This document shows positions 1 through 7,141 of a DNA stretch of 64,000 bases, in pieces; position 1 is the first letter of the stretch; every line of letters starts with the position of its first letter. Below the pieces are notes generated by a model that saw only the letters and a program-made list of their open reading frames with translations, was not told where the DNA came from and did no database searches. The position numbers and the translations under genes are program-made. Origin of the DNA: Catenuloplanes atrovinosus (GTDB lineage: Bacteria > Actinomycetota > Actinomycetes > Mycobacteriales > Micromonosporaceae); NCBI RefSeq assembly GCF_031458235.1, contig NZ_JAVDYB010000001.1, forward strand, positions 1,943,001 to 2,007,000, given 5' to 3'.

Positions 1-1085
1 GTGACGGACTTGCCGAGGGACTCCATGGTGAGCTGCTGGAGGTAGGCGGCGAAGCGGTGCAGGTACTGCGAGTACGGCAGCACCGCGTGCGTCTGGACGC
101 CGAAGAAGTTGTTGTACCAGACGTTGAGCAGGCCCAGGATCGCCGGGATGTTCCGCTCCAGCGGCGCGGTCCGGAAGTGCTCGTCCACCGCGTGGTAGCC
201 GGCCAGCATCTCGCGGAACCGGTCCGGCCCGATCGCGATCATGACGGAGAGGCCGACCGCGGACGGCAGCGAGTACCGGCCGCCCACCCAGTCCCAGAAG
301 CCGAACATGTTCGCCGGGTCGATGCCGAAGTCGACGACCCGCTTCTCGTTCGTGCTGACCGCCACGAAGTGCTTCGCCACCGCGCTGTCGTCCACGCCCA
401 GCTTGCCGAGCAGCCAGGTGCGGGCCTCGCGCGCGTTGGTCAGCGTCTCCTGCGTGCCGAACGTCTTCGACACCACCACGAACAGCGTGGTCGCCGGGTC
501 CAGGTCCTGCGTCTTCACCGCGAGGTCGGTCGGGTCGATGTTGGACACGAACCGGGCCGTGATGTTCTTGTCGCGGTAGTCGCCGAGCGCCTCGTAGGCC
601 ATCACCGGGCCGAGGTCGGAGCCGCCGATGCCGATGTTGACGATCGTGGTGATCTTCTCACCGGTGGCGCCGCGCCACTCGCCGCCGCGCACCCGGTCCG
701 CGAACGTGGCCATCTTGTCCAGCGTGGCGTGCACGTCCGCGACCACGTCCTGGCCGTCCACGGTCAGCGTCGCGTCGCGCGGCAGGCGCAGCGCGGTGTG
801 CAGGACCGCGCGGTCCTCCGAGGTGTTGATGTGGTCGCCGCGGAACATCGCCGCGATCTTGCCCTCCAGGTCCTGCTGCCGCGCCAGCGCGCGGAGCAGC
901 TCCAGCGTCTCGTCCGTGACGAGGTGCTTGCTGTAGTCGACGTAGAGGTCCGCCGCCTGGCCGGTCAGCCGCTGCCCGCGACCGGGGTCGCCGGCGAAGA
1001 GGTCGCGCAGATGCGTCCGGCGGAGCTTCTCCGCGTGCGCCTGCAGCGCCTGCCACTGCGACGTGCCCGTGACCGTTTCACTCAT
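1..1085 (-). CDS. pgi: Glucose-6-phosphate isomerase, N-terminal part
   Basis: Phosphoglucose isomerase interconverts glucose 6-phosphate and fructose 6-phosphate in glycolysis and gluconeogenesis. The minus strand reads from an ATG at 1085 ([14 protein letters not shown]) without a stop to the window edge, about 361 codons. Diagnostic stretches include [51 protein letters not shown] and [18 protein letters not shown], all characteristic of the PGI family. The C-terminal third lies outside the window. The gene starts divergently from the regulator at 1301, with about 215 bases between them. An AGGTCGAG element about ten bases before the ATG may be the ribosome binding site. Family assignment is certain; only the missing 3' end limits it. 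Confidence 0.97.
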   Translation of the reverse strand, partial: MSETVTGTSQWQALQAHAEKLRRTHLRDLFAGDPGRGQRLTGQAADLYVDYSKHLVTDETLELLRALARQQDLEGKIAAMFRGDHINTSEDRAVLHTALRLPRDATLTVDGQDVVADVHATLDKMATFADRVRGGEWRGATGEKITTIVNIGIGGSDLGPVMAYEALGDYRDKNITARFVSNIDPTDLAVKTQDLDPATTLFVVVSKTFGTQETLTNAREARTWLLGKLGVDDSAVAKHFVAVSTNEKRVVDFGIDPANMFGFWDWVGGRYSLPSAVGLSVMIAIGPDRFREMLAGYHAVDEHFRTAPLERNIPAILGLLNVWYNNFFGVQTHAVLPYSQYLHRFAAYLQQLTMESLGKSV

Positions 1086-1300
1086 GAGCTCGACCTACCC
1101 GTGTAGCCGTTGTCCTGTCGATTCATCCTTACGTACTCCGGCCCCGGACGGTTGACAACGTGCCGAGCCTTACCCGGCACCGAGCGCATTTCGAGATGCG
1201 CTTGCGAATCTGAAAGTTTCATAACCGTGGACGGGAGTAAGTGCACCGTCGCGCGGGCACATGGAGGGCGCCGAGCCGGGTGGTATGGAGGTGAGCCGCG

Positions 1301-2143
1301 ATGGTGGGCAGCGTTCGAGCGCATGTGGAGAGTGGCGCACTCGTCGTGTCGCTGGGTGAGCGGACCGGGCTGCTCTCCGCGGAACGGCTGAGGCGGACGC
1401 TGGTGCGCTGCACCGCGCACCACCCGCCGTACCTGGTGGTCGACTGCGCGCGGGCCGGGCGGTCCAAGCGGCTGGCGTCGCTGCTGTCCGCGATCGTGAT
1501 GTTCTGCAACGCGCGGCGGCCCGGGATAACGATGGTGGTGACCGCGCCGAACGCGGCGGTGCGGCGGGTGCTGCGCGGGCGCGTCCGGACGTTCCGGACG
1601 CTGGCCACCGCGCTGGCCTCGCTCCCGTCCCGTCCCGCGCACCCGGCCCGCGAGCACGTGCGGCTGGAGCCGGTGCCGGCGAGCGCGGCGGTGGCCCGCG
1701 CGCTGGTCCGGTCGTTCGGCGAGCGCCGGTCGCTCGGCGGCGAGGTCGTCGAGGCCGGCGAGTTGATCGTGTCCGAGCTGGTGTCCAACGCGGTGCAGCA
1801 CGCCGGGACCGCGCTCGACGTGCGGGTCAGCCACTACCGCGGCCACCTGCGGATCGCGGTGGCGGACCGGTCGGCGGACCTGCCCCGGTTCGGCGGCGCC
1901 GGTGACGACGGCTCCGGGCTGTCGGTACGCGGGCGCGGGCTGGACCTGGTGGCGCGCTCGGCGGCCCGCTGCGGCGTGCTGCTCGCCCCGGACGGCAAGG
2001 TCGTGTGGGCGTACGTGCCGGTGCCGCGGCGGCGCTGGGCACGTGCCTCGGTCGCGGCGCTCGGCCGGGTGGCCTCGTGGCGGCCGGTGGTACGCCGCCG
2101 CCCCACGCCCCGGCGCCCGGTGATCCGGCTGCGCCCCGCCTGA
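1301..2143 (+). CDS. STAS-like/HATPase anti-sigma type regulator
   Basis: The 280-residue product has two parts. Residues about 1-105 resemble a STAS-type fold (alternating hydrophobic strands, VVDCARAG, a region like those that follow the DSxG loop) but lack a DSSG motif. Residues about 110-245 are an RsbW-like GHKL ATPase: N-box ELIVSELVSNAVQHAG, G1-like VADRSAD and G2-like GRGLDLVARSA. Such ATPases bind an anti-sigma antagonist or sigma factor in partner switching. The arginine-rich tail (after VWAYVPVPRRR) is disordered and basic. The start is supported by a GGAGGTGAG ribosome binding site ten bases upstream. It lies alone between pgi and the STM4015 cassette. The ATPase part is clear; the STAS reading is inference. 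Confidence 0.8.
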   Translation: MVGSVRAHVESGALVVSLGERTGLLSAERLRRTLVRCTAHHPPYLVVDCARAGRSKRLASLLSAIVMFCNARRPGITMVVTAPNAAVRRVLRGRVRTFRTLATALASLPSRPAHPAREHVRLEPVPASAAVARALVRSFGERRSLGGEVVEAGELIVSELVSNAVQHAGTALDVRVSHYRGHLRIAVADRSADLPRFGGAGDDGSGLSVRGRGLDLVARSAARCGVLLAPDGKVVWAYVPVPRRRWARASVAALGRVASWRPVVRRRPTPRRPVIRLRPA

Positions 2144-2175
2144 GCCGACCGCCGGAAAGTGTCGGCCGGCGCTGC

Positions 2176-2181
2176 TACGGT
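2176..2181 (+). promoter_or_regulatory. -10 box, probable leaderless start of the STM cassette
   Basis: TACGGT lies eight bases before the ATG at 2190, and no ribosome binding site is present between them. With the usual 6-7 base distance from -10 to the first transcribed base, transcription would begin at or next to the start codon. Confidence 0.45.
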
Positions 2182-2189
2182 CCTGCGCT

Positions 2190-3128
2190 ATGACCATCAA
2201 CTCGCACGTGACCGTGTTCGCCGGGCTGCCGGTGGTCCCGTCGGACAGTGACGTGAGGCCGGACGATCCGGCGGCGGTGGCCTGGCGCGTCGAGATCGAT
2301 GACTACGATCTCTCGCCCAAGGACTTCGAGGCCGCGATGGAGACCATGCTGGAGCGGGCCGGCGAGGGTGGACCGGTCGCGCTGGTGATCGGCCAGTGGG
2401 GCGGTGCGTACGAGGCGCCGCCGCCGATCGACCTGTTCGTGCGGCTGGCACCGCGCATGCCGCGGCTGCGGTCGTTCTTCCTCGGCGACCTCACGTTCGA
2501 GGAGTGTGAGATCTCCTGGATCCAGCACCGGGACATCGCGCCGCTGCTCGCGGCCTATCCGGCGCTGGAGCGGCTGGTCGTGCGCGGCACCGAGGGCCTG
2601 GAGATCGGGCGGGCGGCGGCGCACCCGTCGCTGCGCGACCTGGAGATCCAGTCCGGTGGCCTCCCGGCCGCGCTGCTGCGCTCCGTGTTCGCGCTGGAGC
2701 TGCCCGCGCTGGAGCGGCTGAACCTGTGGCTCGGCGTCGACTCGTACGGCGGGGACGTCGTGCTGGAGGATCTGGCGCCGCTGCTCGGCGCCGCCGACGA
2801 GGCCGCGACCCGCTGGCCCCGGCTCACCGCGCTCGGACTGCGCAACAGCGAGATCCAGGACGAGATCGCGGCCGCGGTCGCGCAGGCGCCGATCCTGCCC
2901 CGGCTGCGCGTGCTCGACCTGTCGCTCGGCACGTTCGGCGACGAGGGCGCGGAGTCGCTGCTCGCCGGTCCGCTCGACCACCTGCGGGAACTGGACCTGC
3001 ACCACCACTTCATGAGCCCGCAGGTCGCGCAGCGGCTGGTCGACGCGCTGCCGTCGGTGCGCGTCGACGTCACCGACCGGCAGGAGGCGCGCGGCGACTG
3101 GGGGCGCTTCGTCGAGGTGTCGGAGTGA
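2190..3128 (+). CDS. STM4015 family leucine-rich-repeat-like protein
   Basis: A 312-residue protein recognisable as the STM4015 family, named after a Salmonella locus and of unknown function. After an N-terminal part typical of the family (residues about 1-75, with YDLSPKDFEAAMETMLERA) come irregular leucine-rich units: LPRLRVLDLSLGTFGDEGAESLL, LRELDLHHHFMSPQ and ALERLNLWLGVDSYGG are segments of an LRR-type solenoid. No signal peptide or membrane segment is seen, so it should be cytoplasmic. It is the first gene of a five-gene run in which every later gene overlaps its predecessor, starting with GTGA at 3125-3128. An LRR solenoid in an enzyme cassette suggests a scaffold, a substrate-binding partner or the modified protein itself; that is inference. 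Confidence 0.85.
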   Translation: MTINSHVTVFAGLPVVPSDSDVRPDDPAAVAWRVEIDDYDLSPKDFEAAMETMLERAGEGGPVALVIGQWGGAYEAPPPIDLFVRLAPRMPRLRSFFLGDLTFEECEISWIQHRDIAPLLAAYPALERLVVRGTEGLEIGRAAAHPSLRDLEIQSGGLPAALLRSVFALELPALERLNLWLGVDSYGGDVVLEDLAPLLGAADEAATRWPRLTALGLRNSEIQDEIAAAVAQAPILPRLRVLDLSLGTFGDEGAESLLAGPLDHLRELDLHHHFMSPQVAQRLVDALPSVRVDVTDRQEARGDWGRFVEVSE

Positions 3129-4171
3129 CGGCGACGGCCGTGGTCGGCAACCCGGCCAACCGGCGGGTGACGATGTTCGCCGCGGCGGTGCGCGGCGCGG
3201 GCCTGCCGCCGCCGCGCGTCTATCCGTGGCGCGACGTGCTCACCGGCGGGCCGGTCCCGGGCGTGGGCGAGGCGGTGCGCGTCGACTCGCCCGGCGAGGA
3301 CGCGGAGGTCGGCCGGCTGCTGCGCGGCGCGACCGCCCCGGCGGAGCACGGCGAGATCACCGGCACGGCCGCGGCGCACGCGGGGCTGGGCGCGGCCCTG
3401 CGGCGGGTCGAGTCCGGCGGCGGCACGATGCTGGCCGCGCCGGAGGACGTGCTCACCATGGGTGACAAGCCGCGCTGTCACGCCGTGCTGTCCGCGCACG
3501 GCGTGCCGGTGCCGCCCGCGCTCCCGCCGGTGACCGGCTACGAGGCGCTCCGGGCGGCGATGCGCGCGGCCGGCTGGGCGCGCGTGTTCGTGAAGCCGTC
3601 CCACGGCTCGTCCGCCTCCGGCGTGCTCGCGCTCACCGCCGCGGGTGGTCGCGTCTCGGCGTTGACCAGCGTCGAGCGCGGCCCGGACGGGCGGCTGTTC
3701 AACAACCTGACCATCCGGCGGTACGAGCGGGAGGCCGACGTCGCGGCGATCGTGGACCGGCTGGCCGGCGACGGGCTGCACGTGGAGCGCTGGTTCCCGA
3801 AGGCGGGGGTGGACGGGCGCACGATCGACCTGCGCGTGGTGGTGATCGCGGGCGAGCCGCGGCACGTGGTGGTCCGGTCGAGCCGGTCGCCGCTGACGAA
3901 CCTGCACCTCGGCAACGCGCGCGGCGACGTGGCGGCGGCCCGTGAGCGGGCCGGGGCGGCGGGGTGGGGCGCGGCCATGGAGACGTGTGCCCGGGTGGGT
4001 GCGGTGTTCCCCCGTACCCTGATGGCCGGGGTCGATCTGATGTTCGACGCGCGCTGGCGGCGGCACGCGGTGGCCGAGGTCAACGCGTTCGGCGACCTGC
4101 TGCCCGGGGTGCTGCACCGGGGCGAGGACACCTACACCGCGCAGGTCCGGGCGGCGCTGTGCGCGGTCTGA
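3125..4171 (+). CDS. STM4014 family ATP-grasp-like protein
   Basis: This 348-residue protein matches the STM4014 family and has an ATP-grasp arrangement. A pre-ATP-grasp region is followed by GDKPRCHAVLSAHGVPVP (residue about 113 on), the nucleotide-binding FVKPSHGSSASGVLAL (about 155), IDLRVVVIAGEPRHVVVR, and the metal-binding end LMFDARWRRHAVAEVNAFGDLLPG (about 306-329; the E-x-N pair is typical). ATP-grasp enzymes join a carboxylate to an amine, thiol or hydroxyl through an acyl-phosphate. The GTG at 3125 overlaps the stop of the preceding gene (GTGA), so translation is likely coupled. Its substrate is unknown. In the cassette it would supply ligation chemistry next to two radical SAM enzymes. 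Confidence 0.88.
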   Translation: MTATAVVGNPANRRVTMFAAAVRGAGLPPPRVYPWRDVLTGGPVPGVGEAVRVDSPGEDAEVGRLLRGATAPAEHGEITGTAAAHAGLGAALRRVESGGGTMLAAPEDVLTMGDKPRCHAVLSAHGVPVPPALPPVTGYEALRAAMRAAGWARVFVKPSHGSSASGVLALTAAGGRVSALTSVERGPDGRLFNNLTIRRYEREADVAAIVDRLAGDGLHVERWFPKAGVDGRTIDLRVVVIAGEPRHVVVRSSRSPLTNLHLGNARGDVAAARERAGAAGWGAAMETCARVGAVFPRTLMAGVDLMFDARWRRHAVAEVNAFGDLLPGVLHRGEDTYTAQVRAALCAV

Positions 4172-4944
4172 TCCCGAGTCACGACCTGCTGTTCGTCACG
4201 CTGGACACGCTGCGCTACGACGTGGCCGCGCGGCAGTTTGCCGAGGGGCGCACGCCGACGCTGGCCGCGCTGCTGCCCGGCGGCTGGGAGCGGCGGCACA
4301 CGCCGGCCAGTTTCACGTACGCGGCGCACCATGCGTTCTTCGCCGGGTTCCTGCCGACGCCGGTCGCGCCCGGGCGGCATCCGCGGCCGTTCGCGGCCCG
4401 GTTCGCCGGCAGCGAGACGACCGGGCCGGACACCTGGGTGTTCGACGCCGCGGACCTGCCGGGCGCGCTCGCCGGCGCCGGCTACCACACGGTCTGCCTG
4501 GGCGGCGTCGGCTTCTTCAACCCGGGGGCGCCGCTCGGCCGGGTGCTGCCCGGGCTGTTCGCGGAGGCGCACTGGGAGCCCGCGTTCGGCGTGACCGCGC
4601 CGGACTGCGTGGACGCGCAGGCGGACCGGCTCGCGCAGATCATCGCCCGGCTGCCGGTGGAGCGGCCGCTCTTCACGTTTCTCAACGTTGCGGCGCTGCA
4701 CCAGCCGAACCGGCACTACCTGCCCGGCGCGGCGGACGACACGGTGGACAGCCACGCGGCCGCGCTGGAGTACGCCGATCGCGCGCTGAAACGCGTGTTC
4801 ACACTGGCCGGCGGGCGCGGGCGGCCCTGCCGGGTGATCATCTGCTCCGACCACGGCACGCTCTACGGCGAGGACGGGCACGTCGGGCACCGGGTCGCGC
4901 ACGAGGCCGTGTGGACCGTGCCGTACGGGGAGTTCACGCTGTGA
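4159..4944 (+). CDS. STM4013/SEN3800 family hydrolase (alkaline-phosphatase fold)
   Basis: A 261-residue member of the STM4013/SEN3800 family, a compact relative of sulfatases and phosphodiesterases in the alkaline phosphatase superfamily. Metal-binding signatures are visible: LFVTLDTLRYDVA (first Asp, residue about 16), then FLNVAALHQPN and the C-terminal IICSDHGTLYGEDGHVGHR (Asp-His about 231, His-x2-His later). The usual sulfatase Cys/Ser-x-Pro-x-Arg is not evident; the nucleophile may be a Thr/Ser in FTYAAHHAFFAG. There is no signal peptide, so a cytosolic phospho- or sulfo-ester hydrolase acting on a pathway intermediate is likely. The GTG start lies 13 bases inside the preceding gene; its own stop overlaps the next start (GTGA). 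Confidence 0.88.
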   Translation: MRGLIPSHDLLFVTLDTLRYDVAARQFAEGRTPTLAALLPGGWERRHTPASFTYAAHHAFFAGFLPTPVAPGRHPRPFAARFAGSETTGPDTWVFDAADLPGALAGAGYHTVCLGGVGFFNPGAPLGRVLPGLFAEAHWEPAFGVTAPDCVDAQADRLAQIIARLPVERPLFTFLNVAALHQPNRHYLPGAADDTVDSHAAALEYADRALKRVFTLAGGRGRPCRVIICSDHGTLYGEDGHVGHRVAHEAVWTVPYGEFTL

Positions 4945-6230
4945 CCGAGTCGCCGTACCAGGGATATCTCTACGCGTACCCGCACAAGACCGCCTATCGC
5001 CGGCTCGACCCGCGGCCCGCGCTCGCGGACGTGTGGGCGGGCGAGCGGCGGGACGCGCTGTTCGGCTACGTGCACGTGCCGTTCTGCGAGATGCGCTGCG
5101 GCTTCTGCAACCTGTTCACCCGGTCGAACCCGGCGGCCGGCCAGGTCACCGCGTACCTCGGCCGGCTGCGCGCGCAGACCCGCGCGGTCCGCGACGCGCT
5201 CGGGCCCGGCGTGCGGTTCGCCCGGACCGCGATCGGCGGCGGCACGCCCACCTACCTGACCGCGCCGGAGCTGACCGAGCTGTTCGAGATCGTCGGCTTC
5301 GGCGGCGGCGTGCCGCTGTCGGTGGAGACCTCGCCCGCGACCGCCACGCCGGACCGGCTGGCCGTGCTGGCCGCGCACGGCACCACCCGGGTCAGCATCG
5401 GCGTGCAGAGCTTCCTGGACGCGGAGGCGCGCGCGGCCGGGCGTCCGCAGCGGCGGGCCGAGGTGGAGGCCGCGCTGGCGGCGATCCGGGCGGCCGGCAT
5501 CCCGGTGCTCAACATCGACCTGATCTACGGCATCGACGGGCAGACGCCGGAGAGCTGGCGGCACAGCCTGGACGCGGCACTGGCCTGGCGGCCGGAGGAA
5601 CTGTACCTCTATCCGCTGTACGTGCGGCCGCTGACCGGGCTCGGGCGGCGCGCCCGCACCCGGGCGGACTGGGACGCGCAGCGGCTGGCGCTCTACCGGC
5701 AGGCGGTGGCGGTGCTGACCGGCGCGGGCTACGCCCAGCTGTCCATGCGGCAGTTCCGGCGCGCGGACGTGCCGGCCGACGACGGGCCGGACTACTGCTG
5801 CCAGGACGACGGCATGGTCGGGCTCGGCTGCGGCGCCCGGTCGTACACCACGTCGCTGCACTACTCGTTCGACTACGCGGTCACGGTCGGCGAGGTCCGC
5901 GCGGTGCTGGACGACTACCTGTCCCGGCCGGACGACGACTTCCGGTACGCGGAGTTCGGCTACCGGCTGGACGCGGCCGAGCAGCGGCGGCGCTGGCTGC
6001 TGAAGTCGCTGCTGCGCGCGGAGGGAGTGGCCGCGGCCGACTACCGGGCCCGGTTCGGCACCTCGCACCCGGACGACTTCCCGGAGCTCGCCGCGCTGGC
6101 CGGCCGCGGGTGGCTGGAGCCGGGACTCAACCGGCTCACCGCGGACGGGCTCGCCTGGTCGGACGCGATCGGGCCGCGGCTGGTGTCGGCGCCGGTGCGG
6201 GCCGCGATGGACGGGTACGCGCTGCGATGA
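4941..6230 (+). CDS. STM4012 family radical SAM protein (HemN-like)
   Basis: A 429-residue radical SAM enzyme of the STM4012 family, related to coproporphyrinogen dehydrogenase-like HemN proteins. The [4Fe-4S] cluster motif CEMRCGFC (CX3CX2C, Cys49/53/56) follows GYVHVPF, as in HemN. The SAM-binding GGGTPT and the VSIGVQSFLDAEAR and LNIDLIYGIDGQTPESW segments are also HemN-like. The C-terminal part (residues about 330-420) carries a HemN-type winged region (ADYRARFGTSHPDDF). A CCQDDGMVGLGCGARSY segment in the middle contains extra cysteines. True haem biosynthesis is unlikely in this context; the family's reaction is unknown. It starts on a GTG overlapping the previous stop and ends ATGA-coupled to the next gene. 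Confidence 0.92.
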   Translation: MTESPYQGYLYAYPHKTAYRRLDPRPALADVWAGERRDALFGYVHVPFCEMRCGFCNLFTRSNPAAGQVTAYLGRLRAQTRAVRDALGPGVRFARTAIGGGTPTYLTAPELTELFEIVGFGGGVPLSVETSPATATPDRLAVLAAHGTTRVSIGVQSFLDAEARAAGRPQRRAEVEAALAAIRAAGIPVLNIDLIYGIDGQTPESWRHSLDAALAWRPEELYLYPLYVRPLTGLGRRARTRADWDAQRLALYRQAVAVLTGAGYAQLSMRQFRRADVPADDGPDYCCQDDGMVGLGCGARSYTTSLHYSFDYAVTVGEVRAVLDDYLSRPDDDFRYAEFGYRLDAAEQRRRWLLKSLLRAEGVAAADYRARFGTSHPDDFPELAALAGRGWLEPGLNRLTADGLAWSDAIGPRLVSAPVRAAMDGYALR

Positions 6231-7087
6231 CCCCGCTGTACGTGCTCTACCGGGGGCCGCTGGCCAGCTGCAACTACGACTGCCCGTACTGCCCGTTCGC
6301 GAAGCGGGTGGACCCGCCGGCGACCCTGCGCGCGGACCGGGCGGCGCTGCTGCGCTTCGCGGACTGGGCCGAGGCGACCACGGACCGGCGGCTGTCCATC
6401 CTGTTCACGCCGTGGGGCGAGGGGCTGACCCGGCGCTGGTACCGGGAGACGATCACGCGGCTGTCGCACCTGCCGCACGTGGACCGGGTGGCGATCCAGA
6501 CCAACCTCGCGGCGCGGACCGGCTGGCTGGCCGCGGCGGACCGGTCCACCGCGGCGCTGTGGACCACGTACCACCCGGGGCAGGTGACCCGGGCGCGCTT
6601 CCTCGGGCGCTGCCGCGAACTGGACGCGCTGGGCGTGCGCTACTCGGTCGGGATCGTCGGGCTGCCCGAGCACCTGGCCGAGGCGCGGGAACTGCGCGCG
6701 CTGCTGCCGCCGCGCGTCTACCTGTGGGTGAACGCGGCGGACGGGCACGGCTACACCGCGGACGAGGAGGCGGCGTGGACCGCGCTCGACCCCCGGTTCG
6801 GCGACAGCGTGCGGCCGCACGTCTCGCGCGGGCTGCCCTGCCACGCGGGGGAGACCGCGATCTCCGTGCTCGGCGACGGTACGGTGCGGCGCTGCCACTT
6901 CGTGCCGTCGGTGATCGGGAATCTCTACGACGGTTCGTGGCGGGCCGCGCTCAAGCCCCGGGCCTGCCCGAACGCGGCCTGCGACTGCCACATCGGGTAC
7001 GTGCACCTCAAGCCGCTCGGCCTGCGCGAGGTCTACCGCGACGGGCTGATGGAACGCGTTGTCCACAGGCTCGAAGAATTTACGTAG
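6227..7087 (+). CDS. STM4011 family radical SAM protein with extra C-terminal cysteines
   Basis: This 286-residue protein is the last gene of the cassette. CNYDCPYC near the N terminus (Cys15/19/22) is the radical SAM cluster motif, and ILFTPWGEG is the SAM-binding region. The C-terminal third has a cysteine set (Cys205, 223, 247, 252 and 254; LPCHAGE, RRCHF, ACPNAACDCHIG) resembling a SPASM/Twitch-type auxiliary Fe-S domain, as in peptide- and protein-modifying enzymes. It starts at an ATGA overlap with the STM4012 gene. The reaction is unknown. Auxiliary cysteines plus a neighbouring ATP-grasp make a peptide or protein substrate plausible, but no small precursor gene is visible at either end of the cassette. 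Confidence 0.9.
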   Translation: MTPLYVLYRGPLASCNYDCPYCPFAKRVDPPATLRADRAALLRFADWAEATTDRRLSILFTPWGEGLTRRWYRETITRLSHLPHVDRVAIQTNLAARTGWLAAADRSTAALWTTYHPGQVTRARFLGRCRELDALGVRYSVGIVGLPEHLAEARELRALLPPRVYLWVNAADGHGYTADEEAAWTALDPRFGDSVRPHVSRGLPCHAGETAISVLGDGTVRRCHFVPSVIGNLYDGSWRAALKPRACPNAACDCHIGYVHLKPLGLREVYRDGLMERVVHRLEEFT

Positions 7088-7141
7088 GGGAGTATTCACA
7101 TGCGATAACGTGCCCCTGACTCGGTGCTCGGACGGGATCGC

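Noticed and set aside
5066-6230. HemN-type haem biosynthesis gene
   Set aside because: The HemN-like gene sits inside the STM cassette with no haem genes; family context points to STM4012, not coproporphyrinogen dehydrogenase.
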